Of a stretch of DNA of 13,809 nucleotides, positions 6,584 through 12,689 are shown one piece after another. Under the pieces are notes generated by a model. That model saw nothing but the letters and a program-made list of their open reading frames with translations, searched no databases and was not told the origin of the DNA. A program made the translations under genes and the position numbers. Each line of letters opens with the position of its first letter. Position 1 is the stretch's first letter. Source of the stretch: Chloroflexota bacterium (lineage in GTDB: Bacteria > Chloroflexota > Dehalococcoidia > Bin125); contig JAPPBK010000102.1 in NCBI GenBank assembly GCA_026705105.1, positions 1 through 13,809 on the forward strand, written 5' to 3'.

Positions 6584-7528
6584 ATGCGAGCGATTCGGTT
6601 GTCGACCGACGGCCCGATCATCCGTCCCGACATGGACCCGCGGATGGGCGCGAACATTAACGGCCCCTCGCTGATCCGCGCTCCCGAGTGGCTGCCGAAT
6701 CGTCTGGGTCAGTTCTACCTCTACTTCGCCGATCACAAGGGAACGTATATCCGCCTGGCCTACGCCGACGACGTGCTCGGCCCCTGGCAGACGCACGAGC
6801 CCGGCGCCCTGCAACTGCAGCAAACCGCGTTTCCGCATTCCGCGGATGACTTCGACACCGAGCTCACGCACGCAATGCAGCAGGGTTGGGTCTATCCCCA
6901 TATCGCCTCGCCCGAAGCGATCGTCGATCACGACGCGCGTCAAATCCGCCTCTACTTCCACGGCCAACTCCGCGAGGGGGCGCAGGTCTCGCGTGTGGCC
7001 ACCTCGCCCGACGGCATCCACTTCGCTGCCCGCGACGAAGTGCTCTCGACCAGCTATCTGCGAGTGATCGAACTTGCCGACGTCGCCGAGCCGGGTTGGT
7101 ACGGGATGTCGATGCCGGGCATTCTCTACCGCTCCGGCGACGGCCTCTGCGGATTCGAGCGCGGCCCGCAGTTGTTCCCCGACACGATGCGCCACTGCGC
7201 GCTGCTGCGCCGCGGCGAGACGCTGTACGTGTTCTGGACGATTGCCGGCGACGCTCCCGAGCGCATCTACGTCTCGCCGATCGCGCTCGACGGCGATTGG
7301 CGATCGTGGGCGGCAGGCGAACGGTGGGAGTTGCTGCGTCCGGTCTACGACTGGGAGGGCGCGAATCTGCCGATCGCGCCCAGCGTGCGCGGCTTCGCTC
7401 CCCAAGCGGTTCACGAACTCCGCGACCCTGCCGTCTTTGAGGACGACGGCGAGGCGTATCTGCTGTACACCGTGCAGGGCGAGCGCGGCATCGCGATCGC
7501 GTTGCTGGACCGGATCGACGAGTGCTGA
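6584..7528 (+). CDS. Beta-propeller protein of the GH43/GH32-like fold, function unknown
   Basis: 314 residues from ATG 6584, with GGAG at 6574-6577. Repeated strand-turn units fit a five-bladed propeller of the glycoside hydrolase F/J type. They include NGPSLIRAPEW then GQFYLYFADHKG (26-53), YADDVLGPW (60-68), HIASPEAIVDHDARQIRLYFHG (106-127, read as separate strands), VATSPDGIHF, MPGILYRSGDG, LYVFWTIAGDAPERIYVS and, near the end, ELRDPAVFEDDGEAYLLY. The last has the RDP found in GH32/43/68. No signal peptide is seen, so it is probably cytoplasmic. It may be a sugar-active enzyme or a catalytically dead relative; the acid/base pair cannot be assigned by eye. It lies 19 bases upstream of the tetrapyrrole genes on the same strand, so it may be the first gene of that operon. 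Confidence 0.72.
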   Translation: MRAIRLSTDGPIIRPDMDPRMGANINGPSLIRAPEWLPNRLGQFYLYFADHKGTYIRLAYADDVLGPWQTHEPGALQLQQTAFPHSADDFDTELTHAMQQGWVYPHIASPEAIVDHDARQIRLYFHGQLREGAQVSRVATSPDGIHFAARDEVLSTSYLRVIELADVAEPGWYGMSMPGILYRSGDGLCGFERGPQLFPDTMRHCALLRRGETLYVFWTIAGDAPERIYVSPIALDGDWRSWAAGERWELLRPVYDWEGANLPIAPSVRGFAPQAVHELRDPAVFEDDGEAYLLYTVQGERGIAIALLDRIDEC

Positions 7529-7547
7529 ACGAGGGCCCCGCAACCAC

Positions 7548-8210
7548 GTGACCCGACCGTACTACCCCGTCTTCTTCGACCTGCGCGACCGACCGGTGCT
7601 CGTGATCGGCGGCGGTCGGTTGGCGCTTGAGAAGGTCGAGGGTCTGCTGGCGGCGAAGGCCTGTGTCACGGTGGTCGCGCCTGCGTTGAGTGGGGCTCTG
7701 TGTTCGCTCGCGGACGAGGGCCGGATTGCGCACATCGCCAGGGAGTATGAGCGTGGCGACATGCGCGGCATGACCATCGTGATGGCCGCGCGCGACGACG
7801 CGTCAGGCAACCGGGAACTGCAGGAAGATGCCCGGGCACTGGGCATCCCGCTGAACGCGGCCGACGATCCCGAGCACTGCGACTTCATCCTGCCGGCGGT
7901 CGTGCGCCGGCCGCCGATGACGCTGGCGATCTCGACCGGTGGCGGCAGCCCGGCCGTGGCGCGGCGCCTGCGCGAGGAACTGAGCGACTTCCTCGACGAC
8001 GAAACCGCCGCCATGGCGGGGCTTGTCGCGGAAGTGCGAGCCGAGCTGCGCCGGCTCAACGCCTTCCGAACGATCCCAAGCGAGGATTGGCAGACGGCGA
8101 TGGACGCCAGGCTTCGGGCCTTGCTCGCCCAACGCCGGCGAGGCCAGGCGAAGGCGCTGCTGCTTGCTCGTCTCGGCGCGCCGATCCGCGCCACGGATGA
8201 GGCGCCATGA
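7548..8210 (+). CDS. sirC: Precorrin-2 dehydrogenase / siroheme synthase N-terminal domain protein
   Basis: 220 residues; equivalent to the N-terminal half of CysG or to SirC/Met8p. Oxidises precorrin-2 to sirohydrochlorin with NAD+, and in some relatives also inserts iron to make siroheme. It opens with YYPVFFDLRDRPVLVIGGG and the dinucleotide motif GGGRLALEK (21-29). The Asp needed in CysG/Met8p aligns with Asp106 (LNAADDP). SerGly-rich STGGGSPAVARRLREEL (129-145) matches the CysG loop. GTG at 7548 is the only sensible start, since the first internal ATG is codon 72; GAGGG lies at 7531-7535. Its TGA overlaps the hemC ATG (ATGA, 8207-8210). The separate CobA domain needed for its substrate is encoded two genes downstream. 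Confidence 0.9.
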   Translation: MTRPYYPVFFDLRDRPVLVIGGGRLALEKVEGLLAAKACVTVVAPALSGALCSLADEGRIAHIAREYERGDMRGMTIVMAARDDASGNRELQEDARALGIPLNAADDPEHCDFILPAVVRRPPMTLAISTGGGSPAVARRLREELSDFLDDETAAMAGLVAEVRAELRRLNAFRTIPSEDWQTAMDARLRALLAQRRRGQAKALLLARLGAPIRATDEAP

Positions 8211-9103
8211 CCCGCACGCTGCGGCTGGGCGGTCGCGGCAGCGCGCTCTCGCGGATCCAGGCGGACGCGGCGGCGGAGGCGCTGCTCCAAGTCGGCATCG
8301 AAGTCGAGTTCATTCCGATCACCACCCAGGGTGATCGGGACCGCGACTCCAGCCTGCGTCTGATCGGCGGTCAGGGCGTCTTCGTTCGCGCCGTCGAGTC
8401 GGCGCTGCTCGCAGGAGAGATCGACATCGCTGTCCACTCGGCCAAGGATGTACCTCCCGCAATCGCGGAGGGCACCGCGCTGGCGGCCTATCTGCCACGC
8501 GCCGATGTACGCGACGCGCTGGTCAGCCGGGACGACCTCACGCTCGCCCGGCTGCCCCCCGGCGCGCGGGTCGGGACCGGCTCACTGCGGCGGGCTGCGC
8601 AGGCGCTGCGTCTCAGGCCGGATCTTGAGGTTGTCGATATCCGCGGCAACGTCGATACGCGGATCGAGAAGATGCAGCAGGGCGCCTACGACGCCGTCAT
8701 CGTCGCGGCCGCGGCGTTGCAGCGCCTGGGACGGAGCGCGTCGGAGCTGCTGCCGATCGACCTGATGATGCCCTCGCCCGGACAGGGTGCGTTGGTCCTG
8801 CAGTGCCGCGTAGAGGATGAAGACCAGATCACTCGCGCCGATCACCGTCCGACATCGTTGGCCGTGACTGCCGAGCGGTCGATGCTGCGCGCGCTGGGCG
8901 CGGGTTGTTCGTTGCCGCTCGCGGCGCTTGGCGGCGTGCGCGGCGGCGAGGTGGTGCTCGCCGGGCGGCTGCTCAGCCTGGACGGTCAACAGAGGGTTGA
9001 GTTACAGCGCGCTGGTCAGGACCCCGACGCAGTCGGTCGCGAGGTCGGCGAGACTCTGCTCGAGCGCGGAGGCCCGGCGCTCATGCAACGGGAAGAACCG
9101 TAG
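8207..9103 (+). CDS. hemC: Porphobilinogen deaminase (hydroxymethylbilane synthase)
   Basis: 298 residues, near the usual 300-310. Joins four porphobilinogens head to tail into hydroxymethylbilane. The opening LRLGGRGSALSRIQA (5-19), ITTQGDRD (38-45), GQGVFVRAVESALL (55-68) and DIAVHSAKDVP (73-83) with catalytic Asp81 are clear. Substrate-binding arginines are in TGSLRRAAQ (124-132) and DIRGNVDTR (144-152). Cys234 in GAGCSLPLAA is the dipyrromethane cofactor attachment site. The residue before Lys80 is Ala, where Met or Leu is usual (VHSMKD, VHSLKD); this is a mild variant. The start overlaps the sirC stop by four bases, and the TAG stop lies two bases before the cobA-hemD start. Confidence 0.96.
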   Translation: MTRTLRLGGRGSALSRIQADAAAEALLQVGIEVEFIPITTQGDRDRDSSLRLIGGQGVFVRAVESALLAGEIDIAVHSAKDVPPAIAEGTALAAYLPRADVRDALVSRDDLTLARLPPGARVGTGSLRRAAQALRLRPDLEVVDIRGNVDTRIEKMQQGAYDAVIVAAAALQRLGRSASELLPIDLMMPSPGQGALVLQCRVEDEDQITRADHRPTSLAVTAERSMLRALGAGCSLPLAALGGVRGGEVVLAGRLLSLDGQQRVELQRAGQDPDAVGREVGETLLERGGPALMQREEP

Positions 9104-9105
9104 AC

Positions 9106-10638
9106 GTGTCCGTGGACGAACCCCGCACGGTCTTCATCGTCGGCGCAGGCCCCGGCGATCCACGACTGATCACGCTGGCCGGGGTTGAAGCGCTGCAGGC
9201 CGCCGACGTGGTGTTGCACGATCGGCTGATCTCGCCCGCACTGCTCAAGCTGGCCGAGAACGCCGAGCTGCTCGATGTGGGCAAAACGCCGGGCGCGCCC
9301 GCTATCTCGCAGGCACAGATCAACACGTTGATGATCGAGCACTCGCGCAGCGGCCGCCGCGTGGTTCGGCTCAAGGGCGGCGATCCCTTCGTCTTCGGAC
9401 GCGGCGGCGAGGAAGCCTCGGCGCTCGCGGCGGCCGGGATCCCGATGCAGATCGTGCCCGGCGTCTCAAGCGCATTCGCGGCCGCCGCGTCGGTGGGAAT
9501 CGCCGTGACCGATCGTCGCGCTGCCTCTGCAGTCACAATCATCACCGGCTCCGAAGGCGACGGCGCCGCGCCGCCGATCGACTGGGGCGCGGTCGCCTCG
9601 GTGGGTGGAACGATTGTGGTGATGATGGGCTGGCGCAACTTCGATGAGATCGTGCAGCGGTTGACCGAGGCCGGTCTACCGCCGACGACCCCGGCCGCTG
9701 CCATTGAACAGGCCTGGACCGGGTCGCAGCGCGCCGTCTTCGCGCCGCTCGACGAACTGAGCGAGCAGGCCGGCGGGATGGCGGCTCCGGTCACGGTCGT
9801 GATTGGCGAGACGACGCAACTGGCAACTCCCGAGGTGTCCTGGACGGTTCCGGGTCGCCGCATCCTGGTCACGCGCGCCCGAGCGCAGATGCCGCCGCTG
9901 GTGGAGCGCCTGCGGGCCTTCAACGCGGAAGTGATCGAGCTGCCGACGATTGAGATCTCGCCGGTCGATGCGGCTCCAATCGATGCGACCGTGGGCCGCC
10001 TCGCAGCGGGCGCGTTCGACATCATCTGCCTGACCAGCGTCAACGGCGTGCAGGCGCTGTGGGGGGCGCTTCGGCGCAATGAGTTGGACGCGCGGGTGTT
10101 CTCCGCTGCGCAGGTCGCCGCGATCGGATCGGAAACGGCCGGCGCGCTGGAGGAGCGGGGCATCACGCCCGACCTGATCCCCGAGAGGTTCACGTCGGAA
10201 GCGCTCGCCGACGAACTGACTCGAAGCGACCTCGAGGGCCGCCGAGTTCTGTTGGCCAGAGCAGCGCGCGGCAGCCCGCTGCTCGCCGAGCGGTTGCGCA
10301 AGGCGGGAGCTGAGGTCGAGGACCTGGCGCTCTATGACGTGGTCACTCCGAGCGCCGACCGCGAGGCGCTGCGTGAGCTGGAGCGCGGGGTCGATGTCGC
10401 GACCTTGACATCACCGTCGACCGCCGATGGATTGGCCAAACTCGTGCGCGGGCGTGTCGACGTAGACTCACTGCATGCGGTCTGTATCGGCCCGGTGACC
10501 GCGGAGGCCGCAGCCCGGCTAGGCTTCCCGGTCGTCGGGGTCGCTCAGCGCCACACGATTAGCGGTCTCGCGGAGGCGGTCGGACGCTATCTGTCGAGCC
10601 TGCCGCCGGCCGAAGCGGAAAGCGCGGATTCAGCGTGA
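9106..10638 (+). CDS. cobA-hemD: Fused uroporphyrinogen-III C-methyltransferase / uroporphyrinogen-III synthase
   Basis: 510 residues with two enzymes in one chain. Residues 1 to about 245 are the SAM-dependent methyltransferase (SUMT): VGAGPGDPRLITL (12-24), RLKGGDPFVFGRGGEE (88-103) and VPGVSSAFAA. Residues from about 248 are uroporphyrinogen-III synthase, starting VPGRRILVTRARAQMPPL, with FDIICLTSVNGVQAL and the late TLTSPSTADGLAKL typical of HemD. The HemD half closes hydroxymethylbilane with ring-D inversion; the CobA half methylates the product to precorrin-2 for siroheme and cobalamin. GTG 9106 is supported by GGAAGAA at 9091-9097. In the SUMT half the usual THR and TGH are TDR (135-137) and TGS (147-149), an unusual change. 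The TGA overlaps the hemB GTG by four bases. Such fusions occur in Firmicutes, Actinobacteria and Chloroflexota. Confidence 0.94.
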   Translation: MSVDEPRTVFIVGAGPGDPRLITLAGVEALQAADVVLHDRLISPALLKLAENAELLDVGKTPGAPAISQAQINTLMIEHSRSGRRVVRLKGGDPFVFGRGGEEASALAAAGIPMQIVPGVSSAFAAAASVGIAVTDRRAASAVTIITGSEGDGAAPPIDWGAVASVGGTIVVMMGWRNFDEIVQRLTEAGLPPTTPAAAIEQAWTGSQRAVFAPLDELSEQAGGMAAPVTVVIGETTQLATPEVSWTVPGRRILVTRARAQMPPLVERLRAFNAEVIELPTIEISPVDAAPIDATVGRLAAGAFDIICLTSVNGVQALWGALRRNELDARVFSAAQVAAIGSETAGALEERGITPDLIPERFTSEALADELTRSDLEGRRVLLARAARGSPLLAERLRKAGAEVEDLALYDVVTPSADREALRELERGVDVATLTSPSTADGLAKLVRGRVDVDSLHAVCIGPVTAEAAARLGFPVVGVAQRHTISGLAEAVGRYLSSLPPAEAESADSA

Positions 10639-11657
10639 ACACTCTTCCGTCGACAACCAACCTGGGTAGCGAGATCGCCAGCGCGCATCGAATGCGGCGG
10701 CTGCGGCGCAGCGAAGGTCTGCGCCGCATGGTCCGCGAGACGCGGCTATCGCCGTCCGACTTCATCTATCCCGTGTTTGTCACGACCGGCCGTGATGTCC
10801 GCCAACCGATCCCGTCTATGCCCGGACAGGCCCGCCTGTCCGTTGATCAACTCGCCCAGGAAGCGGCCGAACTGCGCTCGCTCGACATCCCCGCGATCCT
10901 GCTCTTCGGGCTGCCGGAGAGCAAGGACGCCGTCGGCTCGGGCGCCTGGCAGGCGGACGGAATCGTGCAGCAGGCCGTGCGCGCGCTCAAGGACGCGCAG
11001 CCGGAGCTGATCGTGATCACCGACGTGTGCCTCTGCGAGTACACGGACCACGGACACTGCGGCCTGCTCAACGACGACGGTTCGGTGGCCAACGACGAGT
11101 CGGTCGAACTGCTGGCGCGGACGGCGCTGTCCCAGGCCGCCGCCGGCGCGGATGTGATCGCGCCGTCCGACATGATGGACGGCCGCGTGGGCGCGATCCG
11201 CCGGGCGCTGGACCAGGATGGATTCGAGGATCGGACACTGCTGGCCTACTCGGCCAAGTTCGCCTCTGGCTTCTACGGACCCTTCCGCGACGCGGCCGAC
11301 TCGGTTCCGCAGTTCGGCGATCGGCACGGCTACCAGATGGATCCGGCCAACGGGCGCGAGGCGATGCGCGCGATCGCCCGCGACCTGGCCGAGGGGGCGG
11401 ACATGGTCATGGTCAAGCCGGCGCTGGCCTATCTCGACCTCGTCCGCGAGGCGCAGCAGCGTTTCGACGCGCCGCTCGCGGCCTACAACGTCAGCGGCGA
11501 GTATGCGATGCTCAAGGCGGCCGCCGCCAACGGCTGGATCGACGAGGAACGTGTCGTCCTGGAGACTCTCACGGGGATCAGACGGGCCGGCGCTGATTTG
11601 ATCCTGACCTACCACGCCAAGGAGGCCGCGCGCTGGCTCGCGCGGCGCAGCGGCTGA
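10635..11657 (+). CDS. hemB: Delta-aminolevulinic acid dehydratase (porphobilinogen synthase)
   Basis: 340 residues. Condenses two 5-aminolevulinates into porphobilinogen. The zinc site is the three-cysteine type: Cys132, Cys134 and Cys142 in DVCLCEYTDHGHCG (130-143). The two Schiff-base lysines are Lys208 (YSAKFASGFYGPFR) and Lys261 (MVMVKPALAYLD). APSDMMDGRVGAIR (176-189) and AAYNVSGEYAM complete the active site. The GTG start overlaps the cobA-hemD stop (GTGA, 10635-10638); an in-frame ATG at 10692 (codon 20) is a less likely start that would keep the conserved RRLRRSEGLR. Last of the four tetrapyrrole genes; hemL, often next, is not here. Confidence 0.96.
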   Translation: MNTLPSTTNLGSEIASAHRMRRLRRSEGLRRMVRETRLSPSDFIYPVFVTTGRDVRQPIPSMPGQARLSVDQLAQEAAELRSLDIPAILLFGLPESKDAVGSGAWQADGIVQQAVRALKDAQPELIVITDVCLCEYTDHGHCGLLNDDGSVANDESVELLARTALSQAAAGADVIAPSDMMDGRVGAIRRALDQDGFEDRTLLAYSAKFASGFYGPFRDAADSVPQFGDRHGYQMDPANGREAMRAIARDLAEGADMVMVKPALAYLDLVREAQQRFDAPLAAYNVSGEYAMLKAAAANGWIDEERVVLETLTGIRRAGADLILTYHAKEAARWLARRSG

Positions 11658-11710
11658 GCGCCCAACCACCAACACCGATTGCCACGCAAGACCGCGCCTG
11701 AGGACTGCGC

Positions 11711-12517
11711 ATGAGCGATACCACCACGGAGACCACGCCGACGCCGGCGACGGTCGCTGCTGACGAAGCAGTTGGCAGTGTTCGCGCCGTCGCCTTCGAT
11801 TGCTACGGCACGCTGCTCAAGCTGGAAGAGCGGGAGTTCGCCGCCCTGATCCAGGAGATGCTGCACGAGCACGGCGTCAACCATGCGAGCGGCGACGAGG
11901 TCTGGGAGGCATGGCTCGAGGCGTCTCGGGAGATGGTCAGGCGCGATGGCCGCAATCCCGAGCGACCGCTCGAAGGTCCCGAGCCACCCTTCCGACCGTT
12001 CTCCGAGACCTGGCCGTTCTTCTTTGGCGAGGCGTTCCAGCGCCATTCGGTCGAGACGATTCCGCCGATGACCGCATTCCAGCATCTCTGGGACGTGCTT
12101 TCCGTAGCGCCCGCGTATCCCGAGGTCGCGCCGGTCCTGGCCGAGCTGCAGGCGCGCGGCTATCGAGTCGCGATCGGCAGCAACGCCGATGACGATCACT
12201 TGGTGCACGCGCTCGATCTGGCCGGCATCGAGGTTGAACTGGTGCTTTCGTCGGAAGAGGCGCAGTCGTACAAGCCGCGCAAGCCGTTCTTCGAGCAACT
12301 CTGCGCGCGATTGCAGCTCGAGCCCTGCGAGGTGCTTTACGTGGGCGACAGTCCCTGGGCCGACGTGACCGGGGCCAACCACGCCGGCCTGCCCGTCTTC
12401 TGGGTTTCGCGTTATCCCGATCCCGACCGTGAGAAGATGATGCGGGCCACACCGACCTGGAGCGGCCCCGACCTGACCGGCATCCTCGAAGCCCTCCCGT
12501 CCTCGGCGCCCGCTTGA
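11711..12517 (+). CDS. HAD-superfamily hydrolase (haloacid dehalogenase-like)
   Basis: 268 residues. Motif I is AVAFDCYGTLL with nucleophile Asp30; the acid/base position two residues on is Tyr32, as in L-2-haloacid dehalogenases, not the Asp of most phosphatases. Motif II is Ser157 (AIGSNADDD), motif III Lys188 (SYKPRKPFF) and motif IV GDSPWADVTGANHAG (212-226) with Asp213 and Asp218, a phosphatase-like metal site. A helical cap lies between motifs I and II (about 40-130). The first 20 residues are Thr/Pro/Ala-rich and probably disordered. ATG 11711 has GAGGA at 11700-11704. It follows hemB after 53 bases on the same strand and may be read from the same transcript, but no tetrapyrrole role is known. 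Dehalogenase versus phosphatase cannot be settled by eye. Confidence 0.9.
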   Translation: MSDTTTETTPTPATVAADEAVGSVRAVAFDCYGTLLKLEEREFAALIQEMLHEHGVNHASGDEVWEAWLEASREMVRRDGRNPERPLEGPEPPFRPFSETWPFFFGEAFQRHSVETIPPMTAFQHLWDVLSVAPAYPEVAPVLAELQARGYRVAIGSNADDDHLVHALDLAGIEVELVLSSEEAQSYKPRKPFFEQLCARLQLEPCEVLYVGDSPWADVTGANHAGLPVFWVSRYPDPDREKMMRATPTWSGPDLTGILEALPSSAPA

Positions 12518-12555
12518 CCACTGAAATCGTCGGCATCTCTGCTCTCCCCTCCCTG

Positions 12556-12575
12556 TTGTCCACAGACTGTCCACC
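12556..12575 (+). promoter_or_regulatory. Two DnaA-box-like sites upstream of dnaN
   Basis: TTGTCCACA (12556-12564) equals the DnaA box of high-GC bacteria. CTGTCCACC (12567-12575) matches it at seven of nine positions, in the same direction and 11 bases further on, one helical turn. They lie about 125 bases before dnaN. DnaA binding is inferred. Confidence 0.55.
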
Positions 12576-12613
12576 AGGTCACTGCGACGGGCGGAAGACT
12601 TCACCGCATCAGA

Positions 12614-12619
12614 TACAAT
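12614..12619 (+). promoter_or_regulatory. Candidate dnaN promoter (-10)
   Basis: TACAAT matches TATAAT at five of six bases, about 70 bases upstream of dnaN, in the AT-richest part of the gap. No recognisable -35 lies 16-18 bases upstream. Confidence 0.4.
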
Positions 12620-12635
12620 GGGTGATATCGCTAAG

Positions 12636-12654
12636 CCAAGTGATCAATACTTGG
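12636..12654. repeat. Inverted repeat in the dnaN leader
   Basis: CCAAGT-N7-ACTTGG is a perfect six-base dyad between the candidate -10 and the dnaN ribosome site. It could be an operator or a small hairpin in the 5' leader. The flanking bases do not extend it. Confidence 0.4.
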
Positions 12655-12689
12655 GCAGCGGCTCACAACGTTCGATCAGGAGCGGTGCG

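Noticed and set aside
9081..10301. A 406-codon open frame on the minus strand opposite cobA-hemD
   Set aside because: Ser/Ala/Arg-rich shadow of the real gene, without motifs or a sensible start.
11625..11646. GCCGCGCG / CGCGCGGC stem at the end of hemB, considered as a terminator
   Set aside because: It lies inside the coding sequence, has no following T-run and is explained by Ala/Arg codons in GC-rich DNA.
12518..12689. Small protein gene or RNA gene in the gap before dnaN
   Set aside because: Open frames here have no ribosome site and only shadow-like sequence, and no tRNA or riboswitch fold was recognised.
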